Assembly (NCBI RefSeq): GCF_005144585.1
Contig: NZ_SSMQ01000097.1
Coordinates: 1-37,273, forward strand
Origin: Polyangium fumosum
GTDB taxonomy: Bacteria; Myxococcota_A; Polyangia; Polyangiales; Polyangiaceae
Direction of reading: 5' to 3'
Length of the DNA: 37,273 nucleotides
The translations under genes were made by a program, and so were the position numbers. Positions within the stretch are counted from its first letter, which is position 1. Every line of letters begins with the position of its first letter. Shown piece by piece: positions 1-8,800 of this stretch. The notes beneath the pieces were generated by a model. It saw nothing but the letters and a program-made list of their open reading frames with translations. It was not told the origin of the DNA and did not search any database.

Positions 1-131
1 TCGCGTCTCGCGCTGTAATACGAAACCGCCCTCCGTCGAAGCGAAAGGGGGTATGCCTTGCCGCGACCGCGTCGGCCTTCGATACGCGAGACCTCCGCAC
101 GAATGGCTGCCGCTTGTTGTTCCGTACGCAT
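1..131 (-). CDS. IS66-type accessory protein (TnpA-like), 5' part, runs off the window
   Basis: A minus-strand reading frame starts with ATG at 131 and stays open to the window edge (43 codons seen). A strong ribosome binding site (GGAAGGAG) lies about 7 nt upstream. The peptide begins MRTEQQAAAIRAEVSR and continues with a basic stretch (GRGKAYPLSLRRRAV) followed by a Tyr/Ser/Arg segment. This resembles the N-terminus of the small helix-turn-helix accessory proteins of IS66-type insertion sequences in myxobacteria, where a 'P-x-x-L-R-R-R-A-V' segment leads into the DNA-binding helices. If so, the rest of the element lies to the left of the window. The helix-turn-helix itself is not visible, so a different small DNA-binding protein is possible. 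Confidence 0.5.
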   Translation of the reverse strand, partial: MRTEQQAAAIRAEVSRIEGRRGRGKAYPLSLRRRAVSYYSARR

Positions 132-213
132 GTTGAGGCTCCTTCCGGCGGGGAGCCTGGGCACGAGGGACACGGGGCGTCAGGACGGGGGTGGGCGAGG
201 TGATACGCTGAGA

Positions 214-657
214 TCAGCGCTGCTCTGCGGCCTCGACGCGCTTCGCGAGCAGCCCGAGGAGTTCGAAGATCTCTTCATTCGTCGGAGGCCCGTCCTGCGC
301 GCCGCGGCGGTTGTAGAAGAGATGGTGTTTCGTGGTCTGCTTGGGCGAAGTGTGCGGAACGGCGCCCGGCTCGGCCACGAGGAGCAGGAGGCTCGTCCCG
401 CCCTTGTCGAGCTCGACCTCGATCACCTCGGGCTTCGTGCAACGCACGTACGTGACACGGTAGCCGCCGAGATCCTGGCCCACGTCGAGCCCGTCGAGCA
501 GCGCCCGTGTCGCGTCGGGGCAGGGGATGGACGTGGCCTTCGCGGGGCCCGCGCCTTCGCCTGGCGAGCGCGCGGGGCCAGGGTTTCGCGCGGTTTGGAT
601 CGCGATGACGCTCGCGACCATCACGATGCAGAGCGGCGGGACGATGCGGCGCTTCAT
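214..657 (-). CDS. Small membrane-anchored or secreted hypothetical protein
   Basis: 147 residues. The N-terminus (MKRRIVPPL then a hydrophobic run to about residue 21) reads as an uncleaved signal anchor or signal peptide, so the rest probably lies in the periplasm. The body has a Cys pair (about residues 46 and 72), a 'YVRCTKPEVIEVELDKG' strand-rich segment, and an acidic helical C-terminus (NEEIFELLGLLAKRVEA). I do not recognise the family. The start is supported by AGAGAGG about 6 nt upstream. It begins only 15 nt after the stop of the gene at 673-1413, so the two are probably co-transcribed. Strong third-position GC supports real coding over the opposing frame. Confidence 0.75.
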   Translation of the reverse strand: MKRRIVPPLCIVMVASVIAIQTARNPGPARSPGEGAGPAKATSIPCPDATRALLDGLDVGQDLGGYRVTYVRCTKPEVIEVELDKGGTSLLLLVAEPGAVPHTSPKQTTKHHLFYNRRGAQDGPPTNEEIFELLGLLAKRVEAAEQR

Positions 658-672
658 CCGGCGCCTCTCTGA

Positions 673-1413
673 TCAAGGCTCCACGGGCTTCTGCCGTTTG
701 ACGGAGCGCGCGCCGAGCGGCGGCGCGAGCTCTTCCCAGTCGTCGGGATGAAAGTAATGGGCGACGGCCTGGAGGCGGGCGTGCTCGCGGACGAGCAGGG
801 TCGCCAATCGATTGCGGATGTCCACGGCGAGGGTGGGTGCGGCGGGGGCCGCCTTCGGCGCGTCCGCGGGCTTGAGGTGCGTGACCAGGAAGGCGCCGAT
901 CTCCGCGGCCTCGTCGATTTGCGCGGCGGTGACGGGGTGTTTTCCGGTGATGGTTTGCGCGTGCCTGCGGAAGAGGTCCGCGAGCGAGATGCAATCCTCG
1001 GCGCGGTCGCGCGCGCCGCGGCCTGCGATGATGGCGTCGACCTCGGCCTGGGGAATCGTGCCATTGGAAGCGAGGGCCTTGGCGGACGAGAGGAGCTGCG
1101 CGCGGAGGCGCGCGGCGGTGGAGAGCTTCGCCTGGAGGAGGGATTCGCCGGGCGCCTCCTGCTCGGCGCGGAGCGCGGCGAACTTGGTGGCGACCGCGAG
1201 CTCGGGGAGCGCGAGGAGCGCGGCGAGGTCGACCTTGGGCAAATGAACGGGGATGTGGGGCTCGTGCATCGCGGCGACGCGCATGCCGGTGGTGACGTTC
1301 GCGAGCGCGAGGTCGAGGTCGAGCCGGAAGGGCAAAACGTCGCCGGGTTGGAGCGCTTGCGCCGCGGGGAGGTGCTTTTCGTACGCCTTCTCAGGGTCGA
1401 TGGGGGTTGCCAT
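673..1413 (-). CDS. Hypothetical helical cytoplasmic protein
   Basis: 246 residues from the ATG at 1413, which is preceded by a purine-rich GGAAAGG site about 5 nt away. A longer frame up to 1482 exists but lacks such a site and adds a non-coding-looking leader. The protein begins MATPIDPEKAYEKHL and has no signal peptide. It is largely alpha-helical, with a central Ala/Leu-rich region, an Ala/Pro linker (about residues 180-195, DAPKAAPAAPT) and a C-terminal segment with HYFHPDDWEEL. I do not recognise the family. It is the first gene of a two-gene minus-strand unit with the 147-residue protein downstream. The divergent neighbour begins at 1726, so the 312 nt between them should carry the promoter. 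Confidence 0.78.
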   Translation of the reverse strand: MATPIDPEKAYEKHLPAAQALQPGDVLPFRLDLDLALANVTTGMRVAAMHEPHIPVHLPKVDLAALLALPELAVATKFAALRAEQEAPGESLLQAKLSTAARLRAQLLSSAKALASNGTIPQAEVDAIIAGRGARDRAEDCISLADLFRRHAQTITGKHPVTAAQIDEAAEIGAFLVTHLKPADAPKAAPAAPTLAVDIRNRLATLLVREHARLQAVAHYFHPDDWEELAPPLGARSVKRQKPVEP

Positions 1414-1594
1414 GGGGGCCTTTCCGTCGGTTTCGAGGGATGGAAGGTGGGGAACTGTACAGGAGAAGGAAACGTTTTGCACAGGGGCTTCGGGGAGGGA
1501 GGGGCAGGAGGGGACGGTTATGCAAAAAGGTTCGCAAAGTGGCGGGGGTGAGGAAAAAGTTGCGGGGTTTGGGGTGGGGGAAGGGGTGCCGTGA

Positions 1595-1607
1595 GGAAAA
1601 ATTTTCC
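1595..1607. promoter_or_regulatory. AT-rich perfect palindrome, possible operator
   Basis: GGAAAA-A-TTTTCC is a perfect 6-bp inverted repeat around one base and is the only AT-rich patch in a long G/A-rich tract between two divergent genes. A repressor site is possible but unproven. It occurs once in the region as far as I can see. Confidence 0.3.
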
Positions 1608-1712
1608 AGGTGGGGTTCGGGGAGGGGAGGGGGGCGGGGAAGAGGTTTCCTTCCGAGGGACGTGGGAACGTCTTCCGGGAGGAAAAGGTTTTGGGCGGGC
1701 GCGGGGAGAGAG

Positions 1713-1718
1713 TATCTT
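1713..1718 (+). promoter_or_regulatory. -10-like hexamer TATCTT close to the start codon
   Basis: TATCTT ends 7 nt before the ATG at 1726. A TTGGGC-like -35 candidate sits about 16 nt upstream. With a usual transcription start about 7 nt after the -10, the mRNA would begin at or next to the ATG. No Shine-Dalgarno site is positioned for this gene. Same arrangement as at 3998, 5829, 12826, 18384 and (minus strand) 18325. Confidence 0.5.
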
Positions 1719-1725
1719 CGTGGAC

Positions 1726-2901
1726 ATGTCAAGCACGTCGACTCGGCGTTCGGATGATTCGCCGGATGCAGCGGGCCCGACAGGGCGAGGGGCGCGGAAG
1801 GGCGCGCGGCTGGTCGGTGCGGCGATGCTCGGCGGGATGGTCGTGGCCGCAGCGTTTGGCGTGCTGCGCGCGCAGGCGGGGTGCGGGGGGATGACGGTGC
1901 GGGGGGGTGGGGAGGTGGAGGCGTGGCCGTCGGAGGCTGGCGATGCGGGTGACGATGTGTCTGAGGGGGAGACGGGCAGGGCGGCGTGTACCCCTGTGGT
2001 GGTCGAGGTGTATGTCGATGGTTCGTTCCTACACAGGCGGCACGTTGGAGACCCGCCGCTCGCTGTCGAACGGCCGTCGCTCGTCGCTCGTCATTCATTT
2101 CCGAGCGGGCTATCCGAGGACCCTGCTCCTCGCACAGTCATCGCGTTCAGCCTGTCTGAACCTTATTTTGCCGCTGATTTCTCGACGAGGGACCTCTGTT
2201 CCACGGAGGAAGCGTCACCTTCGTATCTGCGCTTCGTCTGCCTTGGTCCCAGAGCCGAGCCGCGCAGGATCGAGTATCGAATCGAAGGGGGACGTGTGCT
2301 CGTGATCAAGGAAGACGGCAAAGAGTTGGGGCGCGGCGATGGGAGCGATAGCTGGCACGTCACGCCCATGCCACCGGATGCGTGCGCCACGCTCGAGACC
2401 AAAATTCCCAAGCGCGACCTCACGCCGCTCGCGAACGCCTATTTGGACGACCGCCCCTCGGAGCACTGCCGCGCGAGCACGGGGACGCCCCGCAAGGTCC
2501 CTGCTACCTTCGTTCACGAGGTGCTCCCGAAGGGGCATCGGCACTACGAGTCAGGAAAACTCGAGCGCACGCGCACGCCCCCCTACCGCGATTGCCGAGG
2601 CGTCACGCATGTCCGACTCGTATTGCCGGCTGAGATTGCTCCCTCGCAGGACCTGGGCCTGCTTTTCGCACAGTGCAACGGTCTTTGCCATGCGACTCGC
2701 TGGCATGACCCCAATGGCGCCGAGGTCGAGTGCCACGAAGGCGGGCAGCTTGCCGCCTACCAGCTTGGGAATCACCTGTACGTCATCGACGACGAGCACG
2801 TGCGGCAGGTGGTGCTCCCGTGTGGGGTGGAGCTGGATTTTCAGATGAACGGCTTCGTTGCACAGCTAGGGATGACCAGGGACGATATAAGACAGCAGTA
2901 A
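1726..2901 (+). CDS. Hypothetical protein with N-terminal membrane anchor
   Basis: 391 residues from the ATG at 1726. An upstream in-frame ATG at 1591 would add 45 residues of low-complexity Gly/Arg sequence translated from the purine-rich intergenic region and is rejected. After about 25 charged residues comes one hydrophobic segment (about residues 28-50, ending in AGCGG), so most of the chain should lie outside the cytoplasm. It is followed by an acidic Gly/Glu stretch, then a Cys-containing globular region with several probable disulfide cysteines (DLCSTEE, DACATLE, HCRAST, CNGLCHAT). I do not recognise a family. Codon use is visibly less GC3-biased from about 2010 onward than in neighbouring genes, hinting at relaxed selection or acquisition. 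Expression probably starts from the near-leaderless promoter at 1713. Confidence 0.7.
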   Translation: MSSTSTRRSDDSPDAAGPTGRGARKGARLVGAAMLGGMVVAAAFGVLRAQAGCGGMTVRGGGEVEAWPSEAGDAGDDVSEGETGRAACTPVVVEVYVDGSFLHRRHVGDPPLAVERPSLVARHSFPSGLSEDPAPRTVIAFSLSEPYFAADFSTRDLCSTEEASPSYLRFVCLGPRAEPRRIEYRIEGGRVLVIKEDGKELGRGDGSDSWHVTPMPPDACATLETKIPKRDLTPLANAYLDDRPSEHCRASTGTPRKVPATFVHEVLPKGHRHYESGKLERTRTPPYRDCRGVTHVRLVLPAEIAPSQDLGLLFAQCNGLCHATRWHDPNGAEVECHEGGQLAAYQLGNHLYVIDDEHVRQVVLPCGVELDFQMNGFVAQLGMTRDDIRQQ

Positions 2902-2918
2902 CGCATCCGAGGGCGCGC

Positions 2919-3472
2919 TCACCGCAGCGGGTCGAGGCCGCTCACGAGCGCCGCATGACCGAGCGAAATATTAGCCACGAACGCGTGCGCTGGTCCCTGG
3001 TCCTTGGGTTCCACGAATGGCGGTTCTATCGTCGGGAATGGCGGTGCTATGTTGGATGGAATGCTCTGCGTCGGCTTCCTTAAGAAATTATAAGAGAAAT
3101 AGGCTATGGACCAGCGTCCGTCTGTCTTGGCGTACTCGCCGTGAAATTCCTCGGCCACAATGCCGCCTGTCGCGTCGTAGATCGTCCTGCCAAGAGTTCA
3201 CTCCCCTTGCGCGTGACCTCGCAGGTGGGGTTCGACCATGTTGCGGTCGACGGATTGAATCTCGTGAACTCCGCGACGTAGTTCGAATGAGTGACGACCA
3301 TCGTCCAGGTTTCATTCGGCAAAGGCTCGGACATGGTCCTCACGTATTCATTGGCTGCCGAGCCCTGGACGAGCGCATCGATAGCCCCGTCCCAGACACC
3401 GGCGGCGACATAACAATTTTCTATAGGCCGATTGTCCACATCGAACACCGTGACCTTCAGCGTGGTAGCCAT
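2919..3472 (-). pseudogene. Frameshifted hypothetical gene (two frames joined near 3180)
   Basis: A frame begins with ATG at 3472 behind a purine-rich site (AGAGGGACGAGG) and reads MATTLKVTVFDVDNRPIENC, with a beta-rich pattern like carboxypeptidase-regulatory or immunoglobulin-like domains. Coding character continues to about 3180 (EVTRKGSELLAGR). There the same frame turns into Arg/Thr-rich nonsense, while the frame offset by one base becomes protein-like (IYDATGGIVAEEFHGEYAK) and runs to a TGA at 2919. Restoring one missing base between the CG and ATC would give one protein of about 185 residues. Either the gene is broken by a one-base deletion or the assembly has an error. Third-position GC is lower than in the neighbours. 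Function unknown. Confidence 0.6.
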
Positions 3473-3663
3473 GGATTGCCTCGTCCCTCTTTCCGTTTTC
3501 CCGATGTCCCCTGCTCTGCTGCCAGGTATCGAATGTTGCTGTGCCCGTCCCGCCACGAGCGGACACAAGGAGCTGCACCCAGCACATGTCACGAATGAAC
3601 GCGGGTGACCCCGGCCGACGCAGACATCCACGCCGGCCGGGGCGACCCACGCATGCCTGCCCG

Positions 3664-3840
3664 TCAGGGCTCTTCGGGCGGCGTGACCAGCCTCCCCGTG
3701 ACCGGATCGTACTCGACCTGCACCGCCACGAGCTGATCCGTGGGCAGCACCTCGACCCATTGATCGAACACCTTGAAAGGTCCGTCCGGCGTCGCCTGGA
3801 AGCCGTCGGCGAGCGGGTCGAAGCCGTAGTCGTAGACCTT
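3664..3840 (-). pseudogene. 3' end of a truncated gene
   Basis: The minus strand from about 3840 to a TGA at 3664 encodes about 58 residues (KVYDYGFDPLADGFQATPDG and on to EYDPVTGRLVTPPEEP) with near-perfect GC3 bias, which marks real coding. Upstream of 3840 the frame loses that bias, no plausible start or ribosome binding site follows, and the open frame simply continues antisense into the halogenase gene. I read it as the C-terminal remnant of a longer gene whose 5' part was lost. The 'EYDPVTGRL' ending is reminiscent of YD/RHS-type or large surface proteins, but this is too short to assign. Confidence 0.45.
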
Positions 3841-3973
3841 ACGTGGTAACAGGCTCCGATTTGAACTGAATTCGCGGACGTTCCAATGGACCCAGGTTGC
3901 CAGGGAAAGGGACGAGGATGCGCCCTGAGCTGCGTCAGCCCTGCGAGGGAACCTGCGATGCGGACGCGCCCGC

Positions 3974-4003
3974 TTGCGCCGCGCCAGGGACGCCGCGTAC
4001 TGT
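3974..4003 (+). promoter_or_regulatory. Promoter TTGCGC-18-TACTGT, predicted leaderless
   Basis: TTGCGC (3974-3979) and TACTGT (3998-4003) are separated by 18 nt. The -10 ends 6 nt before the ATG at 4010, so transcription should start at or within a base or two of the start codon. No Shine-Dalgarno site precedes this ATG. Confidence 0.55.
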
Positions 4004-4009
4004 GCGCCC

Positions 4010-5752
4010 ATGAGCCGACAGACAGCCGACGTCCTCGTCATCGGCGGCGGCCCCGCGGGGACCACCGCCGCGGCGATGCTGAAGCGAACGAACCCCGATC
4101 GCCGGATCGTCCTCTTCGAGCGCGCCCCGTTCCCTCGCCACCACGTCGGCGAGTCGACGCTGCCCGACATGAACCCGATCCTCCGTAGGCTCGGCGTGCT
4201 CGGGACCATCGACGCCGCCGGGTTCGTGCGGAAACGGGGAATCACGTACAAATGGGCGCACGACAAACCCGTCTTCAGCGAGGTCTTCTCGACCGGCGTG
4301 CTCGATTCGCTCGTGCGCGACGGGGGCGAGGGGCTGCCCGATTATGCGTGGCAGATCGATCGCAGCCGGTACGATCAAATCCTCCTCGAACACGCGCGGT
4401 CCCAGGGCGTCGAGATCGTTCAGCCGGCGAGCGTGGATTCGGTCCTCCGGGAAGGAGACCGGGTGACGGGCCTCCGGGTTTCCCACGAGGGAACGGAGAC
4501 GACCTGGGAGAGCCGCTTCGTCGTCGACGCGTCGGGACAAGCGCGCGTCCTTTCGCGGTGGCTCGGTTTGTCGAAAGACGTGCACGCGCTCGGGGACCTC
4601 GCCATTTATCGTTATTACGAGGGGTTTCGCTGGCGCGAGGACCTCATCGGCGCGGAGGATCGATCCAAGATCTTTTTCAGCGCGACGCCCGCGGGCTGGA
4701 TGTGGTTCATCCCGCTCTCGTCGCGCCTCGTGAGCGTCGGGCTCGTCACGCGAAGGCCGTTTCTGCAATCGCACGAGCCGCCTGCGCTCTTCGATCGGGA
4801 GCTCGCGACCGTGCCCGAGATGCAGGATATGCTGGCCGAGGCGGCGCAGACGAGCGCGCCGGGCGAGGAGGGGCCGCCGCGCACGCACACGGTCGCGGAT
4901 TGGTCCTACAGCCACGCGAATCCGGCCGGGCCCGGGTGGTATCTCGCGGGGGACGCGGCGGCGTTCGTCGATCCGATCCTCTCGTCGGGGATCCTGCTCG
5001 CGCACCATTCGGGGCTCTCGGTGTCGAATGCCATCAACACGGAGTGGCATCACCCCGATATCTCCGTCGAGGAGCTCCACGCGGGGTACGCCACGTTTTA
5101 CCGTGACCTCTATGGCGGGTTTCTCGCGATGGCGCGCTGGTGGTACCACCGCCGCGGCGTCGCCGGGATCGACGAGTGGCTGCGCACGGCCGCGGATCTC
5201 GGGAGCTCGGCGCGGGGCGCGCGCGAGATCAACCGGGACGACGTCTCGGCCTTCATGACGTTCGCCGCGGGGTTTCTCACGGATTTTCGTTTCGTGCACC
5301 TCGGGTGCGCGTTCGGGGATCGCGGGCTCGCGGTTTCCCTCGACGGGCTGGAGAATCGAGCGGCCGCGGGGGATCCGCTCCGTCGAGAGCTGCTCGATCG
5401 TTCGCTGCGTCCACGGTCGCGCGTGGAGCGCGCCGAGGTGGGCGCGTACGTGGCGACGGATGTCGATTCCGATCGCTTCTGGCGGCTCCCGGAGCTGCGG
5501 CTCTTCGGCGCGTTCGGCGAGCGGGTCTATCGACCGCCGATCCCGCTCGAAGGGCGCGAGGAGCGCGGGATTCGGCGGACGCTCCAGATCGTCGAGCGGA
5601 CGCTCGCCTCGTGTAGCGGCGAGCGCACCGTGGACGACGTCGTGCGTCGCGTGCGTGACAGCTTCGATCGAAAGGAGGCCGAGGCGGTCCAGCAGCTCGC
5701 GAATCTCGTCCTGAGCGACCTCCGCCTCCTCGACGCCGTGACGCTGGCCTGA
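4010..5752 (+). CDS. Flavin-dependent halogenase family protein (tryptophan-halogenase-like)
   Basis: 580 residues. The N-terminal FAD-binding motif GGGPAG is at residues 12-17. GES (47-49), Lys75 in FVRKRG, the halogenase signature GWMWFIP (229-235) and GDAAAFVDP (314-322) follow in the order seen in PF04820 halogenases. Lys75 sits where the PrnA-type catalytic lysine is expected. Such enzymes use FADH2 and O2 to make HOCl, which the lysine passes to an aromatic or other electron-rich substrate. A flavin reductase partner is normally needed and is not in the window. The region after about residue 450 is a helical extension of uncertain function. An ATG 12 codons upstream (3974) is rejected because it falls in the promoter. 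Some members of the family are non-halogenating monooxygenases, so the activity is inferred. No NRPS or PKS gene lies nearby. Confidence 0.85.
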   Translation: MSRQTADVLVIGGGPAGTTAAAMLKRTNPDRRIVLFERAPFPRHHVGESTLPDMNPILRRLGVLGTIDAAGFVRKRGITYKWAHDKPVFSEVFSTGVLDSLVRDGGEGLPDYAWQIDRSRYDQILLEHARSQGVEIVQPASVDSVLREGDRVTGLRVSHEGTETTWESRFVVDASGQARVLSRWLGLSKDVHALGDLAIYRYYEGFRWREDLIGAEDRSKIFFSATPAGWMWFIPLSSRLVSVGLVTRRPFLQSHEPPALFDRELATVPEMQDMLAEAAQTSAPGEEGPPRTHTVADWSYSHANPAGPGWYLAGDAAAFVDPILSSGILLAHHSGLSVSNAINTEWHHPDISVEELHAGYATFYRDLYGGFLAMARWWYHRRGVAGIDEWLRTAADLGSSARGAREINRDDVSAFMTFAAGFLTDFRFVHLGCAFGDRGLAVSLDGLENRAAAGDPLRRELLDRSLRPRSRVERAEVGAYVATDVDSDRFWRLPELRLFGAFGERVYRPPIPLEGREERGIRRTLQIVERTLASCSGERTVDDVVRRVRDSFDRKEAEAVQQLANLVLSDLRLLDAVTLA

Positions 5753-5828
5753 TCCGGATCCTTCGGGACTGAAACGTTCGTCCGGAGAGCCGAGCGAGCA
5801 CACCCTTCCGAATCGCAAAAAACGCCGT

Positions 5829-5834
5829 TAGGAT
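5829..5834 (+). promoter_or_regulatory. -10-like hexamer TAGGAT, predicted leaderless start at 5842
   Basis: TAGGAT ends 7 nt before the ATG at 5842. The first in-frame ATG (5833) overlaps the hexamer itself, so it would not be in the transcript. A weak -35 (CTTCCG) lies 18 nt upstream. Confidence 0.45.
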
Positions 5835-5841
5835 GCGCGCC

Positions 5842-8800
5842 ATGCGAATGCGCCCCTCGACGGGTTTGCTCCCCACGCTCATCGTGTTCCTCGCGCTCGT
5901 GGCCCTCGGCTGCGGCGATGACGGCGGCATACCACCGAGCCCCGTCGACGCCGGGCGGGACGTCACCGAGACGCCCGATGCCTCGGAGCCCGATGCCTCG
6001 GAGCCGGACGCGGGGTGTCCGCCGGGATCGTATCCCGACGGCGGCGTGTGTGTGCTCGAAGGGAGCTGTCAGAACAATCCCTGTGGCGAACACGGGACGT
6101 GCGACGATTCGAGCGGCTCGGCCCTCTGCACGTGCGCGGAGGGCTGGGCGGGCGCGACGTGCGCGTCGTGTGATGCCGCGGGCGGTTATCACGACGATGG
6201 GAGCGGCGGCTGCACGACGGACCCGTGCGTGCCGGATCCATGCATATCGCCCGATCGCGTCTGTGATGGGAGCTCGGGCAGCGCGCAGTGTGTGTGCAAG
6301 CCGGGCACGCACGACGAGCGCGGCGTCTGCGTCGAGGACAAGACGTGCCTGCCGACGACGTGCAGCGGTCACGGGAGCTGCAATGACGAGGGCGGCGAGG
6401 CCGTGTGCATGTGCGACGTCGGATGGAGCGGGAGCGCATGCGACGCGTGTGACGACGCAGGGGGCTATCACAGCGATGGAAACGGCGGCTGCACGACGGA
6501 CCCGTGTCTGCCGAATCCCTGCGTGGCCCCGCACGCGAGCGTGTGCACGGTCGAAGGAGGATCGCCGGTCTGCGGCTGCGATCCCGGGTATCACGACCAG
6601 AACGGCGCTTGCGTGATCGACGAGGTTTGCACGCCGTCGACGTGCTCGGGCCACGGAGCGTGCGTGGTCGAAGGCGGCCACGTGGTGTGCACGTGTGACG
6701 CCGGTTTTGCCGGGGATGCGTGTGATACGTGCGACGCGGCGGGCGGGTATCACAGCGATGGAAACGGCGGCTGCACGACGGACCCGTGTTTGCCGAATCC
6801 CTGCGACATGCCGAACAAGACGGTGTGCGCGGGAGAAGGCGCTTCGTTCGTGTGCACGTGTGAGCCGGGGTATCACGACGACGGGAACGGGGGCTGCACG
6901 GACGATCCCTGCACGCCGAACGTCTGCCTCGTGATGAACCAGGCCTGCCAGGTCGTGGGCGGGATGGCGCAGTGCTACACGCCCATGTGCGACGATCAGA
7001 ATCCGTGCACGGTCGACGCGGTCGTGGGCGGGAGCTGCCAGCATACGCCGCTCGCCAACGGCACGGCGTGCCAGACGTCGCTCTGCATCGTGGATCAGGC
7101 CTGCCAGGCGGGCGTCTGCGCCGGCGGCAGTCCGCGGGTGTGTGATGACGGCAATGCGTGCACGGACGACTCGTGTGATCTCGCGGTGGGGTGCGTCGCG
7201 ACGAACGACAACACGAACGTGCCGGACGACGGAGTCGCGTGCACGATCGACAAATGCGCGGGCGGGCTCGCGTCGCATACGACGAGCAACGCGGCTTGTG
7301 ACGACGGGTCGTGGTGCACGGGCGCGGAGGTCTGCGCGCCGCTCCAGGCGGGCGCGGATGCGGAGGGGTGCGTGCACGTGAACGTGCCGCAAAAGCCCGT
7401 GAGCATCAGCCCGTGCGTGAGTTATGGCGCGTGTGACGAGGCGACGAAGTCGTTCCCGCCGGTGTTCGCGTCGCCGGGGAGCACCTGCAACGACGGCATC
7501 CCGTGCACGAGCGGGGACGTCTGCGACGCGCAGGGCGCTTGCAAGGGGACGGCCTCGATCGGGTGCGACGGCGGGGCTTGCGCGACCACGCACCCCGGCA
7601 CGGGGGACGTGAACATCCCGGTCGGCGTGGTGAGCGGGACGATCACGCTCGGAGGCGCGCCGCTGCCGGCGACGAACAACGACTACGACGGCGCGGACAT
7701 CTACCTCGTGGCGAAGGACACGAAGGCTGCGCATTACCTCGGCGGCTACAGCTACCAGTACCAGTCGGTGGGCGTGTATTCGCTGATCCCGAACACGTAC
7801 GGCGGCAAGGTGGTCGCGGGCGTGTACGACGTGCTCTACCGGCGGGGCTGGGGGTCGAGCGGGAATACGGTGTCGCGTACGCTTTCGACGGCCACGCACG
7901 TGAATGGCTACCGGATTCTGGCGAAGGACGTCGTCATCGGCGCGGGGGAAAGCAAGCTCGACGTGAACATCCCGGTGGCGAGCGTGAGCGGGACGATCAC
8001 GCTCGGGGGCGCGGCGCTGCCGGCGACGAACACGGATTACGACGGCGCGGACATCTACCTCGTGGCGAAGGACACGGGAGCCGCGCATTACCTCGGCGGC
8101 TACAGCTACCAGTACCAGTCGGCGGGCGTGTATTCGTTGATCCCGAACATGTACGGCGGCAAGGTGGTCGCGGGCGTGTACGACGTGCTGTACCGGCGGG
8201 GTTGGGGGTCGAGCGGGAATACGGTGTCGCGTACGCTTCCGGCGGCCACGCACGTGAATGGGTATCGGATCCTGGCGACGGACGTGACGCTGTCGGCAGG
8301 GGCGAACACGCTGGACGTGAACATCCCGGTGGCGAGCGTGAGCGGGACGATCACGCTCGCGGGCGCGGCGCTGCCGGCGACGAACACGGATTACGACGGC
8401 GCGGACATCTACCTCGTGGCGAAGGACACGAAGGCTGCGCATTACCTCGGCGGCTACAGCTACCAGTACCAGTCGGCGGGCGTGTATTCGTTGATCCCGA
8501 ACACCTATGGCGGCAAGGTGCCTGCGGGCACGTATGACGTGCTCTATCGTCGTGGCTGGGGGTCGAGCGGGAACACGGTGTCGCGTACGCTTCCGGCGGC
8601 CACGCACGTGAATGGGTATCGGATCCTGGCGACGGACGTGACGCTGTCGGCAGGGGCGAATACGCTGGACGTGAACATCCCGGTGGCGAGCGTGAGCGGG
8701 ACGATCACGCTCGGGGGCGCGGCGCTGCCGGCGACGAACACGGATTACGACGGCGCGGACATCTACCTCGTGGCGAAGGACACGAAGGCAGCGCATTACC

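Larger units (their letters stand above)
1414..1725. other. Divergent intergenic region with strong purine/pyrimidine strand bias
   Basis: This 312-nt gap separates the minus-strand gene starting at 1413 from the plus-strand gene starting at 1726. From about 1490 to 1712 the plus strand is overwhelmingly G and A with many G-runs, and the minus strand is correspondingly pyrimidine-rich. Open frames here give low-complexity Gly/Arg peptides and are not believable genes. It contains the short palindrome at 1595-1607 and a -10-like element at 1713-1718. I see no other gene. Confidence 0.6.

Noticed and set aside
58-672. Plus-strand open frame of 204 codons
   Set aside because: Opposite to the believable 147-residue minus-strand protein, with Arg-rich composition and no ribosome binding site.
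5753-5841. Hairpin terminator after the halogenase gene
   Set aside because: Only a short GATCCGGATC palindrome and scattered TCCGGA copies are present; no convincing stem-loop was found.
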